Notes: a model not told the origin generated them from the letters alone. A stretch of 64,000 nucleotides of DNA from CAXTSE01 sp035554115 (GCA_035554115.1 DATMIW010000046.1:1-64000); one strand, 5' to 3'; positions 35,439 to 44,638 are shown, counted from the stretch's first letter. Translations and numbers: made by a program.

Positions 35439-36091
35439 GTCCGCGGAGCGCTGGCACCGACCCTGAAAGCGGTCGCCCTATCGTCGCCGAACTTGGTCGG
35501 CCCGAGACACCGCAAGAGACGATGGACCGCAAAGCGGCCAGCAGCTTGGCGCATCGTCGCAACCAGACCACCCTCAACCTCGTGCTCGCCCTGGCCGCTT
35601 CAATCGCGGTTGTCGTGCTCCTCGTGTTCGTCGTCGTGCGTCCCGCGCCCGAACCCGCCGACCCCATTGACTACGCCGCAGTTGCGGCCGACGCACAAGG
35701 CTCGGTGACTGTTCCTTTGATCGCGCCCGTGCTGCCCGACGGCTGGACAGCCAATCGTGCCGAGCTCTCCTCTGGCAACGGTGACGGTGTGACGGCCTGG
35801 CGCATCGGCTTCCTGACCCCCGCGGGCGACTACATCGCTCTCGACCAGGGCGTTGACGCCAACCCGAGCTGGGTTTCTGGCGCGCTCGATCACGCGCGCT
35901 CCACGGGTTCGACGACGATCGAGGGTCACAGGTGGTCGGTGTACGACCGTCGCACTGCGGACGATCCGGGCAACAACGCCTACGCACTCGTCACCGAGGC
36001 GAATGGCTCGACAGTGGTGCTGTCGGGCACGGCATCCGATGCCGAGTTCGGGACCCTCGCGGCATCCGTCGCGGCGGAGCTCGATTCATGA
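35435..36091 (+). CDS. DUF4245 membrane-anchored protein
   Basis: A 218-residue protein with a hydrophilic N-terminus, one membrane helix (about residues 48-70) and an extracytoplasmic domain with LPDGWTANRAELSSG and a Gly/Ala-rich end. It matches actinobacterial DUF4245, often found between xseB and fumarase or GlpX genes (Rv1100 type). Function unknown. It is coupled by overlaps to xseB and to the carbonic anhydrase gene. Confidence 0.85.
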   Translation: MSPRSAGTDPESGRPIVAELGRPETPQETMDRKAASSLAHRRNQTTLNLVLALAASIAVVVLLVFVVVRPAPEPADPIDYAAVAADAQGSVTVPLIAPVLPDGWTANRAELSSGNGDGVTAWRIGFLTPAGDYIALDQGVDANPSWVSGALDHARSTGSTTIEGHRWSVYDRRTADDPGNNAYALVTEANGSTVVLSGTASDAEFGTLAASVAAELDS

Positions 36092-36780
36092 GCGAGGCGA
36101 AGCGGACCCGCACTCCGAACGAGGTGTGGCACGAAATGGTGCGAGGCAACGCCCGGTTTATCGCGGGCGAGCCCAAGCATCCGCGTCAAGACGTTGAGCA
36201 TCGCGAGCAGCTCGCACACGCACAGGCCCCGCATGCAGCGCTGTTTGGCTGCAGCGATTCGCGGCTCGCCGCAGAAATCATCTTCGACAACGGTCTGGGC
36301 GACCTGTTCGTGGTCCGCAACGCGGGGCAGGTGATCTCCGACTCGGTGATCGGTTCGCTCGAATACGCCGTCGCGGTTTTGCAGGTGCCGCTCATCTTGG
36401 TGCTGGGTCACGATGAATGCGGTGCTGTGCGTGCCGCGATCGATACCCACAACCCCGACGCCGCCCCGCTGCCCCCGCATATTGCATCGCTTATTGCCCC
36501 TATCGTGCCGGCTGTCGAACGTGCGAAAGCGGTCGACGGCGCCGTCGACGCGATGGAAGTCGGCCGCGAGCATCTGCGCGATACCGTCGCCGAATTGCTG
36601 CAGGGCTCGGAGCTCATCTCCGAAGCAATTGCCGCCGGTACGCTGGCAGTCATCGGAGCGAACTACCGGCTCAGCGAGGGTCGTGTCGTGCCCGATGTGG
36701 TCATCGGAGCCGTCTCCCTCGACGACGCCCCCTCATCTCCCTCTCCGCTTCGCCCCGGTCAGAAAGGCCCTACGCAGTGA
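36088..36780 (+). CDS. Beta-class carbonic anhydrase
   Basis: A 230-residue protein with the zinc site CSDSR (Cys, and the Asp-Arg dyad) and the HDECGAV motif (second zinc His and Cys). It interconverts carbon dioxide and bicarbonate. ATG 36088 overlaps the DUF4245 stop and is preferred to upstream in-frame codons inside that gene. A GTGA overlap couples it to fumC. Confidence 0.93.
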   Translation: MSEAKRTRTPNEVWHEMVRGNARFIAGEPKHPRQDVEHREQLAHAQAPHAALFGCSDSRLAAEIIFDNGLGDLFVVRNAGQVISDSVIGSLEYAVAVLQVPLILVLGHDECGAVRAAIDTHNPDAAPLPPHIASLIAPIVPAVERAKAVDGAVDAMEVGREHLRDTVAELLQGSELISEAIAAGTLAVIGANYRLSEGRVVPDVVIGAVSLDDAPSSPSPLRPGQKGPTQ

Positions 36781-38171
36781 ATACCCCGGAATTCCGCATC
36801 GAACACGACACCATGGGCGAGGTGCGGGTTCCCGCCACCGCCCTGTACAGCGCGCAGACGCAACGCGCCGTCGAGAACTTCCCGATCTCAGGGTCGGGCC
36901 TTGAGGCCGCTCAGATCGTGGCGCTCGCGCGGGTCAAGCGCGCCGCCGCAATCGTCAACAAAGAGCTGGGCATTCTGCCCGCCGACATTGCTGATGCGAT
37001 CGTGGTCGCCGCCGACCAGATCATTGCCGGATCACACCACGACCAGTTCCCGGTCGACACCTACCAAACGGGATCGGGCACCAGCTCGAACATGAACATG
37101 AACGAGGTGCTCGCGACCCTCGCCAGCACCGCGCGTGGCTCGGCGGTTCACCCCAACGACCACGTGAACGCCTCGCAGTCGTCGAACGATGTGTTCCCGA
37201 CGTCGGTGCATGTCGCCGTCACGGGCGCCCTGCTCTCCGACCTCATCCCCGCCCTCGACCACCTCGCCCTCGCCCTCGAGGCCAAGGCCGAGCTGTGGAA
37301 GGGTGCCGTCAAGTCCGGTCGCACCCATCTGATGGATGCGACGCCTGTCACCCTGGGCCAAGAATTCGGCGGATACGCGCGGCAGATCCGTCTCGGCATC
37401 GCCCGCATCGAATCCGCTCTCCCCCGTGTCGCCGAAGTACCGCTCGGCGGGACCGCCGTCGGAACGGGCATCAACACGCCCGTCGGGTTCCCGCAAAAGG
37501 TCATTGCCGTGCTCGCCGAATCGTCGGGCCTGCCCATTACCGAAGCCCTCGACCACTTCGAAGCGCAGGGCGCACGCGATGGACTCGTCGAAGCCTCGGG
37601 CGCGCTGCGCACGATCGCCGTGTCGCTCACCAAGATCTGCAACGACCTTCGCTGGATGGGCTCCGGCCCCAACACCGGGCTTGGCGAACTGCACATCCCC
37701 GATCTGCAGCCCGGGTCGTCGATCATGCCCGGCAAGGTCAACCCCGTCATCCCGGAAGCCGTGATCATGGTCGGGGCACGCGTTATCGGCAACGACGCGA
37801 CGATCGCGTGGGCGGGGGCGACCGGATCCTTCGAACTCAACGTCGCGATCCCGGTTATGGGCACGGCGCTTCTCGAATCGATCCGCCTGCTCGCCAACTC
37901 GAGCCGCCTGCTGGCCGACAAGACCGTCGACGGCCTCGAGGCAAACCTCGAGCGCGCACGCGCCTTCGCCGAATCGTCGCCGTCGATCGTCACGCCGCTC
38001 AACAAATTGATCGGCTACGAGAGCGCCGCAAAGATCGCGAAGCACTCGGTGAAGCAGGGCATCACCGTGCGCGAAGCCGTCATCGACCTCGGCTTTGTCG
38101 AACGCGGCGAGGTCACCGAGGCACAGCTCGACTCCGCCCTCGACGTCCTGTCAATGACGCACCCCGGCTAG
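36777..38171 (+). CDS. fumC: Class II fumarate hydratase
   Basis: A 464-residue FumC: TGSGTSSNMNMNEVLA, HPNDHVNASQSSNDVFP, GRTHLMDATPVTLGQE and the signature GSSIMPGKVNPVIPE. It interconverts fumarate and malate in the TCA cycle. GTG 36777 (overlapping the carbonic anhydrase stop) starts the family N-terminus, with AGAAAGG upstream. Confidence 0.97.
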   Translation: MNTPEFRIEHDTMGEVRVPATALYSAQTQRAVENFPISGSGLEAAQIVALARVKRAAAIVNKELGILPADIADAIVVAADQIIAGSHHDQFPVDTYQTGSGTSSNMNMNEVLATLASTARGSAVHPNDHVNASQSSNDVFPTSVHVAVTGALLSDLIPALDHLALALEAKAELWKGAVKSGRTHLMDATPVTLGQEFGGYARQIRLGIARIESALPRVAEVPLGGTAVGTGINTPVGFPQKVIAVLAESSGLPITEALDHFEAQGARDGLVEASGALRTIAVSLTKICNDLRWMGSGPNTGLGELHIPDLQPGSSIMPGKVNPVIPEAVIMVGARVIGNDATIAWAGATGSFELNVAIPVMGTALLESIRLLANSSRLLADKTVDGLEANLERARAFAESSPSIVTPLNKLIGYESAAKIAKHSVKQGITVREAVIDLGFVERGEVTEAQLDSALDVLSMTHPG

Positions 38172-38213
38172 GCAGACCACCCCACCTTCAGGGGCCTCCA
38201 CACGCGAGCCCGC

Positions 38214-38219
38214 TAGCGT
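38214..38219 (+). promoter_or_regulatory. -10 box, leaderless start of EEP gene
   Basis: TAGCGT, six bases, then ATG 38226. Confidence 0.5.
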
Positions 38220-38225
38220 AAAACA

Positions 38226-38900
38226 ATGCGCGTCCTCAGCTACAACCTCGAAAAGAACAAGGCCGTCGGCGAGCTCCTCGAGCTGACCGAGAAATTCGAC
38301 CTCGACGTGTTGTGCCTGCAGGAGTGCGAATCGCTCAGCCTGCCCAACGAACTCGGCAAGATGCACCTTGCCGACGCGACAGCAGCGAACCGCCTTGGGC
38401 TCGCGATCTACTACCGACGCGACCGCTACACCTCAGTGGCCACCAAGGCGTTCGCGCTCAAGAAGTCGCTGCATGACCGGATCGCAAAACCGGCCCACGA
38501 GCGCCTGCTCGCCTGCCGACTCCGCGACCTCGCCACAACGCAGGAGTTCACGGTCGCGTCATTTCACGCCTCCCCTTTGACAGCGCTCAATTCACTCCGC
38601 CGGGCGCAGATCGCCCTCGCGCACGAACAAATCGCCGCATTCGGACCGGGGCTGCCCGAACTCATGGTGGGCGACTACAACTATCCGATGTTCAAGAACC
38701 GCCTCAGCGCCCGCGTGGGCAAGACCGGCCACGATCTCACGCTCAGCGACGGCCGCACCTACACGCGCTACAAGTTCGTGCGTGGCCACTTCGACTTCGC
38801 GACCTCGATCGGCATGCAGATTCACAGCGTCGAGACACTCCCGCAGGGCGGCTCAGACCACCTGCCCATCCTCGTCACGGCAACGGTCGGGCTCGCGTAA
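38226..38900 (+). CDS. Endonuclease/exonuclease/phosphatase family protein
   Basis: A 224-residue EEP-fold protein: SYNLEKN at the start (metal Asn), LCLQECE (metal Glu), LMVGDYNYPMF (Asp-Asn pair) and GGSDHLPILV at the end (catalytic Asp-His). It probably hydrolyses a phosphodiester or phosphate ester; whether the substrate is nucleic acid is unclear. Leaderless start after TAGCGT. Confidence 0.85.
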   Translation: MRVLSYNLEKNKAVGELLELTEKFDLDVLCLQECESLSLPNELGKMHLADATAANRLGLAIYYRRDRYTSVATKAFALKKSLHDRIAKPAHERLLACRLRDLATTQEFTVASFHASPLTALNSLRRAQIALAHEQIAAFGPGLPELMVGDYNYPMFKNRLSARVGKTGHDLTLSDGRTYTRYKFVRGHFDFATSIGMQIHSVETLPQGGSDHLPILVTATVGLA

Positions 38901-38911
38901 GCCCACCGCCG

Positions 38912-40264
38912 CTAGGCCAGCTCGTTCGACTCCAGCATCTCGGTGACGAGCGCGGCAATCGCGGACCGCTCCGACCGCGTCAGAGTGATGTGGGCGAACA
39001 GTGGATGCCCCTTCAGCGTCTCGATGACCGACGCGACCCCGTCGTGTCGCCCCACCCGTAGATTGTCGCGCTGAGCGACATCGTGAGTCAGCACAACCCG
39101 CGAGTTCTGACCGATACGCGACAACACGGTCAGCAGCACGTTCCGCTCGAGCGACTGCGCCTCATCCACAATCACGAAGGCGTCGTGCAGCGAGCGCCCG
39201 CGGATGTGCGTAAGCGGCAGAACCTCGAGGATGCCGCGCTCCACCACCTCTTCGAGCACGTTCTCGCTGACCAGGGCACCCAGGGTGTCGAACACCGCCT
39301 GGCCCCACGGATTCATCTTCTCGTCCTTGTCGCCGGGCAGGTAGCCCAGCTCCTGGCCGCCGACCGCATACAGCGGACGGAACACCATGATCTTGCGGTG
39401 CTGCTGCTTTTCGAGCACCGCCTCCAGGCCTGCGCACAGGGCCAGGGCGCTCTTGCCGGTGCCTGCGCGGCCACCCAGCGACACAATCCCGATCTCAGGG
39501 TCGAGCAGCAGGTCGATCGCGAGACGCTGCTCGGCACTGCGACCGTGCAAACCGAAAACGTCCCGGTCGCCGCGAACGACTTTCAGCTCGCCCTTCGAAA
39601 TCACCCGGCCGAGAGCCGAGCCGCGATCCGAATGGATGACGAGGCTGGTATTGATCGGCAGGTCCTGCACCTGACGGCTCGAGATCACATCTGCGTCATA
39701 CAGATCGGCCATCTGCTCGCTCGACACCGTAATGTCGGCCATTCCCGTGTAGCCGGAGTCGACGGCGAGTTCTGCACGGTACTCCTCGGCCGCGAGACCA
39801 ATGGATGCCGCCTTCACCCGCAGCGGAAGGTCCTTCGAGACGACCACGACATCCAGGCCGTCGTTAGAGAGGTTGAGGGCCACCGCGAGAATCCGCGAAT
39901 CGTTGTCGCCGAGCTGCAAGCCGGACGGCAGCACCGACATATTGGAATGATTGAGCTCAACCCGCAGCGAGCCGCCGCCCTCGGTGGCGATCGGGAAATC
40001 GAGGCGGTCGTGTTGGATGCGCAGCTCGTCGAGATTACGTAACGACTGTCGCGCGAAATAGCCAATCTCGGGATCGTGGCGTTTCGCCTCCAGCTCGGTC
40101 ACAACAACGACCGGCAGCACCACCGCGTGTTCGGCGAAGCGGAATATCGCCTTCGGATCGCTCAGCAGAACGGAGGTGTCGAGCACATAGGTGCGCTCCC
40201 CCTGCCTCTGCTTCGACGGCGTTGCCGTGGTGGTGGACTGCTGAGGCTGGGAAATCGCGGGCAT
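38912..40264 (-). CDS. PIN-PhoH fusion protein (PhoH2/YlaK type)
   Basis: A 450-residue protein: N-terminal PIN RNase domain (YVLDTSVLLSDPKAIFRF, then acidic residues around VTELEAKRHDPEIG) and C-terminal PhoH ATPase with Walker A GGRAGTGKSALA and Walker B FVIVDEAQSLERN. PhoH2 proteins couple RNA unwinding and cleavage. ATG 40264 with GGAG at five bases is preferred to GTG 40270, where spacing is wrong. Confidence 0.92.
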   Translation of the reverse strand: MPAISQPQQSTTTATPSKQRQGERTYVLDTSVLLSDPKAIFRFAEHAVVLPVVVVTELEAKRHDPEIGYFARQSLRNLDELRIQHDRLDFPIATEGGGSLRVELNHSNMSVLPSGLQLGDNDSRILAVALNLSNDGLDVVVVSKDLPLRVKAASIGLAAEEYRAELAVDSGYTGMADITVSSEQMADLYDADVISSRQVQDLPINTSLVIHSDRGSALGRVISKGELKVVRGDRDVFGLHGRSAEQRLAIDLLLDPEIGIVSLGGRAGTGKSALALCAGLEAVLEKQQHRKIMVFRPLYAVGGQELGYLPGDKDEKMNPWGQAVFDTLGALVSENVLEEVVERGILEVLPLTHIRGRSLHDAFVIVDEAQSLERNVLLTVLSRIGQNSRVVLTHDVAQRDNLRVGRHDGVASVIETLKGHPLFAHITLTRSERSAIAALVTEMLESNELA

Positions 40265-40472
40265 TGCCACTCCATCCCCGAGTGGCGCATGGCCACCCGG
40301 CTTCTGCTCCAGAACGGCCGGTGTGGCTCAACGGATGCGAACTTACGTGGCCGCTCCGATCAGACGCCCTGTCTGATGAAGTTGACGCTACGTCGTGTCA
40401 GGCGCGCTGCCGGTGCACGACACGCGCGGCAGATGTCGGCGAGGTAAATTCCCCGCGACGGTAGCAAGCCAG
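40265..40472. other. Intergenic region between PIN-PhoH and prenyl synthase genes
   Basis: A 208-bp stretch without a gene. It holds the phoH promoter and, at 40459-40478, a small hairpin (CGGTAGC/GCTACCG, six-base loop) that overlaps the stop of the prenyl synthase gene and may aid termination. Nothing else stands out. Confidence 0.4.
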
Positions 40473-41264
40473 CTACCGGCCCCAGCGGCGCTCACGGGTC
40501 GCGAAGGTGCGCAGCGCGCGGAGGAAGTCGACTTGGCGCAGATCAGGGCCGAGCGCCTCGACGAAATAGAACTCGCTGTGGGCGCTCTGCCACAGCATGA
40601 AGTCGCTCAGGCGCTGCTCTCCCGACGTCCGGATGATGAGGTCCGGATCCGGCTGCCCCTGCGTATACAAATTCTCGGCAATCAACTCGGGCGTCAGGAT
40701 CTCGGCGAGGTCGTCGATAGTTCCCCCGCCTCGCCCGTGGGTGGCCACGATCTTGCGCATCGCATCGGCGATCTCGCGCCGGCCGCCGTATCCGACGGCA
40801 AGGTTGACGTGAAGTCCCGTGTTACCCGCTGTGCGTTCTTCGGCCGAGCGCAGACCGTCGACGAGGGTCTGCGGCAGGGCGTCGGTCGTGCCGACATGCT
40901 GGATGCGCCAGTCCGCCGCGCGTGAGAGCCCGTCGGCCAGATCGGTGATGATCTCGAACAGCTGGTCCAACTCATCCGTTGGCCGACCACCGAGGTTGTC
41001 GGTCGACAGTAAATAGATGGTGACAACTCGGATGCCCAGCTCATCGCACCAGCCCAGAAACTCGCGCATTTTCTCGGCGCCTGCCCGGTGTCCGTGGGCG
41101 GCGGTCTCAAGTGCCCGTTCGCGCGCCCAGCGACGGTTGCCGTCGATGATCATGGCGACGTGGTGAGGCAAAGGGGCGCTGAGGAGGCTGCGGCGCAGAC
41201 GGGCCTGATACAGCCGATACAGGAGTCCGGATCCGCCCGAACTACCACCGTCACCCTCGCGCAC
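40473..41264 (-). CDS. uppS: Z-isoprenyl diphosphate synthase (UppS family)
   Basis: A 263-residue cis-prenyltransferase: HVAMIIDGNRRWAR (catalytic Asp and P-loop), VTIYLLSTDN, LAVGYGGRREIADA and RTSGEQRLSDFMLWQSAHSE. It elongates allylic diphosphates for polyprenyl carrier lipids. Its place beside hemolysin III and PhoH matches the mycobacterial short-chain Z-farnesyl diphosphate synthase Rv1086, so it may be the short-chain enzyme. GTG 41264 follows a TAGCGT box by six bases. Confidence 0.93.
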   Translation of the reverse strand: MREGDGGSSGGSGLLYRLYQARLRRSLLSAPLPHHVAMIIDGNRRWARERALETAAHGHRAGAEKMREFLGWCDELGIRVVTIYLLSTDNLGGRPTDELDQLFEIITDLADGLSRAADWRIQHVGTTDALPQTLVDGLRSAEERTAGNTGLHVNLAVGYGGRREIADAMRKIVATHGRGGGTIDDLAEILTPELIAENLYTQGQPDPDLIIRTSGEQRLSDFMLWQSAHSEFYFVEALGPDLRQVDFLRALRTFATRERRWGR

Positions 41265-41270
41265 AGAGCC

Positions 41271-41276
41271 ACGCTA
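41271..41276 (-). promoter_or_regulatory. -10 box, leaderless start of prenyl synthase
   Basis: TAGCGT on the minus strand, six bases, then GTG 41264. Confidence 0.5.
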
Positions 41277-41346
41277 GTGCACACGCCTGGCGCATTCCCG
41301 CGAGCCTGCCCGCGGCACTCCCAGGTCGCTGTCTGGATGTCCGCCA

Positions 41347-41352
41347 TAGGAT
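41347..41352 (+). promoter_or_regulatory. -10 box, leaderless start of hemolysin III gene
   Basis: TAGGAT, CGCCGC, then ATG 41359. Confidence 0.5.
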
Positions 41353-41358
41353 CGCCGC

Positions 41359-42102
41359 ATGAGCGCCGCGAAGAAGCCGAAAGCCACCCCCCTTGCCCAG
41401 GTGGTCGACGATGCGGCCGATCTGCACCTTCCCCTGCTCGACGATGCGATCGAACTCGCGGCAGAGAGGAAGCCAAGCTGGCGCGGATGGATCCACGCAG
41501 GAACCTTCCCGCTCGCGATTGCCGCGGGGATCGTGCTCATCGTGCTTGCAGATGGCGCGGCAGCCAAAGCGAGCTCAGCAATCTTCATGGCCACGTCGCT
41601 TCTGCTGTTCGGGATTTCCGCTATCTATCACCGTTTCAACTGGAAGCCGTCGACCAAGGCCGTCTTCCGGCGTCTCGACCACTCCAACATCTTCTTGCTC
41701 ATCGCCGGCACCTACACCCCGCTCGCCGTCAACGCCCTCGAGTTCCCGAAGAACGTGATCATGCTGTCCGTTATCTGGGGCGGGGCAACGATCGGCATCC
41801 TGTCGCGGATCTTCTGGCTCAAGGCGCCGCGATGGTCGTATGTCGTTCTGTACATCGCTCTCGGGTGGGCGGCCGTCATCTATATGGCCGACTTGTTCAG
41901 CGCAAACCCGGCCACGATGATCCTCGTCATCATCGGCGGCGTCTCGTACACGGTCGGCGCGCTGTTCTACGCCTTCAAGCGACCGAATCCGATCCCGGGA
42001 ACCTTCGGATTCCATGAAATGTTCCACTCGTGCACGGTTATCGCCTTCATGTGCCACTGGACGGCGATCCTGGTGCTCGTGATGAACCCGCCCGTGCTGT
42101 AG
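41359..42102 (+). CDS. Hemolysin III family (PAQR-like) membrane protein
   Basis: A 247-residue protein with seven hydrophobic helices from about residue 45 on. Family motifs: SAIYHRF in helix 2, LDHSNIFLLIAGTYTP in helix 3 and FHEMFHSCTVIAFMCHW at the end; these His and Asp/Ser residues are the likely metal site of the PAQR/hemolysin III fold. Function in bacteria is uncertain; lipid or stress roles are suggested for relatives. Leaderless start. Confidence 0.92.
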   Translation: MSAAKKPKATPLAQVVDDAADLHLPLLDDAIELAAERKPSWRGWIHAGTFPLAIAAGIVLIVLADGAAAKASSAIFMATSLLLFGISAIYHRFNWKPSTKAVFRRLDHSNIFLLIAGTYTPLAVNALEFPKNVIMLSVIWGGATIGILSRIFWLKAPRWSYVVLYIALGWAAVIYMADLFSANPATMILVIIGGVSYTVGALFYAFKRPNPIPGTFGFHEMFHSCTVIAFMCHWTAILVLVMNPPVL

Positions 42103-42154
42103 CCCTGATGGCCTCACAAAAGCTCGGGCCGTCACGGACGATGGGAGCAAGCGA

Positions 42155-43195
42155 ATGAATGGACCAGAGACAACCGCCGACATGACGGGGCGACATGGGG
42201 GCGAGCCTTCTGTTGCGCTCGTCGGCGCGGGACGTATGGGGCGGGGTATGGCGGTCGCCATCGCGTTCGCCGGAATTCCGGTCGCCCTCATCGATGTCAA
42301 GCGGCGGACACCGGAAGAACTCGACAGCATGCGGGAATCTGCGATCGCTGAGATCGACGGGCACCTTCGTGCGCTGGTGCGGCTCGGCGCCCTGCCGGAC
42401 GACAGGCTCGCCGAGGTGGCGAACCGCGTGCAGGTCATCGGGCGCTCCGAGGCGTCGGCGGCTCTGGCGGCCGCCGACATCGTGTTCGAGGGGGCGAGTG
42501 AAACCCTCGACGCGAAACGGGAGGTGTTTCAGTTCATCAATGAACACGTCGACGACGACGCCGTTATCGCGTCGACAACGTCGACGATCATCTCCACCGA
42601 TCTCGCGCAGCTCCTCGCTAAACCCGAGCGGTTTCTCAACGCGCATTGGCTGAACCCGGCGTTCCTCATGCCCATCGTCGAAGTGTCACCGCATCCCGGC
42701 ACAGATCCCGCTGCCGTGGATCGGATCGACGCGTTCCTCCGCCTCGTCGGCAAGCACCCGATCCGAGTGGCGCCGACTGCGGGATACATCGTCCCGAGGC
42801 TCCAGGCGCTCATCTTCAATGAAGCCGCGAGAATGATCGACGATGGAGTCGCGACTCCTGCCGAGATCGACGAAGCCGTCCGATTGGGTTTCGGCTTCCG
42901 CTTCGCCACTGTCGGGCCACTGGAATTCATCGACATCAGTGGACTCGAAATGGTCAAGTACGCCAGCGGTCACCTCAGCGAAGCACTCGGAGAGCGCTTC
43001 CAGGTCGCACCGGCCGTCGAGACCCGCATCGCAGACGGCCGCCTCGGCATCCGCAGCGGCACCGGGTTCTATCCATGGGCCGACGGAGCAGATAACGGCC
43101 TCGTCGAGGGAATGATCACACGGCAATACGCCCTGCTGGAACTCCTGGGCGTCGCGCCTCAGTTCGACGGCGCTCGTCGCGAAACGCGAGATTAG
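42155..43195 (+). CDS. 3-hydroxyacyl-CoA dehydrogenase family protein
   Basis: A 346-residue protein with an N-terminal Rossmann motif VALVGAGRMGRGMAVAIAFAG (residues 20-40), the STTSTIISTDLAQLL and HWLNPAFLMPIVEVSP catalytic region (His and downstream residues) and the C-terminal 3HCDH domain with GFGFRFATVGPLEFIDISGL. It oxidises a beta-hydroxyacyl-type substrate with NAD. No other beta-oxidation gene is adjacent, so the substrate may not be a fatty acyl-CoA. GGAG precedes ATG 42155. Confidence 0.88.
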   Translation: MNGPETTADMTGRHGGEPSVALVGAGRMGRGMAVAIAFAGIPVALIDVKRRTPEELDSMRESAIAEIDGHLRALVRLGALPDDRLAEVANRVQVIGRSEASAALAAADIVFEGASETLDAKREVFQFINEHVDDDAVIASTTSTIISTDLAQLLAKPERFLNAHWLNPAFLMPIVEVSPHPGTDPAAVDRIDAFLRLVGKHPIRVAPTAGYIVPRLQALIFNEAARMIDDGVATPAEIDEAVRLGFGFRFATVGPLEFIDISGLEMVKYASGHLSEALGERFQVAPAVETRIADGRLGIRSGTGFYPWADGADNGLVEGMITRQYALLELLGVAPQFDGARRETRD

Positions 43196-43419
43196 TCCCG
43201 CTGATCGGGGTGATCCTTGGCGCGAGCATCGGCATCCATAGCGATCTGCTCGAGCACCTCGGCCCGGTAGTTGACCCGACGCAAGCGACGCACCATATCC
43301 ACGACGAGAAGCACGACAGCGACCACAACCGCGAAGGTGATGATGAACCCCCACACGCCGGGGGTGACGAGGTTGTCGTCGACAGTGGATGGCGGCACAG
43401 GAACTGGCGTCTCGCCCAT
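43192..43419 (-). CDS. Small single-helix membrane protein
   Basis: A 75-residue protein with a short periplasmic Pro/Val-rich N-terminus, one membrane helix (about residues 22-43, ending before DMVRRLRR) and a charged cytosolic tail. ATG 43419 gives a typical Nout-Cin topology. The stop overlaps the stop of the convergent 3HCDH gene by three bases. Function unknown; such genes are common near DUF4307/greA in Micrococcales. Confidence 0.65.
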   Translation of the reverse strand: MGETPVPVPPSTVDDNLVTPGVWGFIITFAVVVAVVLLVVDMVRRLRRVNYRAEVLEQIAMDADARAKDHPDQRD

Positions 43420-43501
43420 GAAGAACCTGTACAACTTCGCCTCCCAGAGAGCGCATAACCTTGAGTGCAAGGGTAACCCGACCCGCTGAGAGCAGGTGAC
43501 A

Positions 43502-43909
43502 GTGAGCGAGCAGCTAGGCGCGTCATTGGATGCCCGCTACGGCCGGACCGTCGGTCGCCGCCGCCGCTCCCGCATCATCGCCGTCGTGGCCGCCGCCGCG
43601 GTCGTGGTGGTAACCGTCTCATGGGTGATCTGGGTGGGACTGTTCGGCACCGCTTCCTCTCTCGACACCCGCGACCTCGGCTACGAAGAACAGGGCACGC
43701 GCGCCGTCGAAGTGCGCTATGAGGTGACGGTGGATAGCGGCGACACGGTGTCCTGTGCCCTTCAGGCCCTGAGCAGCGATTTTGGCATTGTGGGCTGGCG
43801 AGTTGTCGAAATTCCGGCGTCAGATCTGCGTACTCGGCAGTTTCGGGACACCGTCCGCACAACAGAACCCGCTGTCACCGGGTTGATCTACCGTTGTTGG
43901 CTGACCTAG
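43502..43909 (+). CDS. DUF4307 membrane protein
   Basis: A 135-residue protein: an N-terminal LDARYGRTVGRRRRSR segment, one membrane helix (about residues 27-50) and an extracytoplasmic beta-rich part with VSCALQALS and a final CW. It fits actinobacterial DUF4307, which often precedes greA (Rv1081c-type). GTG 43502 is preferred to GTG 43496 because GCAGG is better spaced; both are possible. Confidence 0.8.
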   Translation: MSEQLGASLDARYGRTVGRRRRSRIIAVVAAAAVVVVTVSWVIWVGLFGTASSLDTRDLGYEEQGTRAVEVRYEVTVDSGDTVSCALQALSSDFGIVGWRVVEIPASDLRTRQFRDTVRTTEPAVTGLIYRCWLT

Positions 43910-43936
43910 TGTTGACGAACCGCAGCGAACCACCAG

Positions 43937-43970
43937 GAGACCGGCCACTGTAGCCGGTCTCGATTTTTTG
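43937..43970 (+). terminator. Rho-independent terminator or greA leader attenuator
   Basis: GAGACCGGC and its perfect complement (43953-43961) enclose a seven-base loop and are followed by GATTTTTTG, a full intrinsic terminator. It lies 29 bases upstream of greA and 28 after the DUF4307 stop, and a promoter-like pair (TTGATC and TAGTGT, around 43882-43911) precedes it, so it could act as an attenuator in the greA leader. Confidence 0.8.
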
Positions 43971-43998
43971 TTGTGGCAGATGATTTGTGAGGAGCACC

Positions 43999-44490
43999 AT
44001 GTCTGACACCGCCGCCACCACGTGGCTGACGCAGGAGTCGTACGACCGCTTGAACGCCGAGCTCGAAGAGTTGAGCGGGCCGGCACGCGCGGACATCGCC
44101 AAGAAGATCGAGGCTGCTCGTGAAGAGGGCGACCTCAAAGAGAACGGCGGCTACCACGCTGCCAAGGACGAGCAGGGCAAAATCGAGGCCCGCATCCGGC
44201 AACTGACTCAGTTGCTGCGCACGGCGACCGTCGGCGAAGCTCCGGTCAGCCACGGCGTCGTCGAAATCGGCACCGTCGTCACTGCGAAGATCGCCGGCGA
44301 CACGACGACCTTCTTGCTCGGCAGCCGCGAAATCGCCGACGACGCGAGCGACATTGAGGTCTACCCAGCCACGAGTCCGCTGGGTGAGGCCATCCTCGGC
44401 CTCAAAGTGGGCGACAAGGCCAGCTACACGGCCCCATCCGGCAAAGAGATTGCTGTCGAAGTCACCGACGTCGCCACCTACACCGGCTGA
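43999..44490 (+). CDS. greA: Transcription elongation factor GreA
   Basis: A 163-residue GreA: N-terminal coiled coil with REEGDLKENGGYHAAKDEQG (the acidic tip residues that rescue stalled RNA polymerase) and C-terminal FKBP-like domain with SPLGEAILGLKVGDKASY. It stimulates cleavage of backtracked RNA. ATG 43999 has GAGGAG at ideal spacing. Full length. Confidence 0.97.
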   Translation: MSDTAATTWLTQESYDRLNAELEELSGPARADIAKKIEAAREEGDLKENGGYHAAKDEQGKIEARIRQLTQLLRTATVGEAPVSHGVVEIGTVVTAKIAGDTTTFLLGSREIADDASDIEVYPATSPLGEAILGLKVGDKASYTAPSGKEIAVEVTDVATYTG

Positions 44491-44508
44491 TCGCCTGCCT
44501 CCCGGATG

Positions 44509-44587
44509 CGTTCTGCAGGAAATCCGTCCTGCAGTCACACCCTTCCGCGGCCAACCGTCCTGCAAAACACGAAAGTCCTGCAGAACG
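44509..44587. repeat. Cluster of TCCTGCAG repeats with 12-bp inverted ends
   Basis: In the greA-ilvA gap CGTTCTGCAGGA (44509-44520) and its exact reverse complement TCCTGCAGAACG (44576-44587) flank two further TCCTGCA copies (44527 and 44558). The same 12-mer recurs after eno at 53607. It may be a short intergenic repeat family or a transcript-end structure. Confidence 0.55.
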
Positions 44588-44638
44588 GGTCTGGACGCCC
44601 GCGCACGTGCGCCGCAGGGGCGGCGGCGCACCAAAGGT

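Noticed and set aside
37032..38045. 337-codon open frame opposite fumC
   Set aside because: Shadow of fumC; composition typical of reverse-strand high-GC frames.
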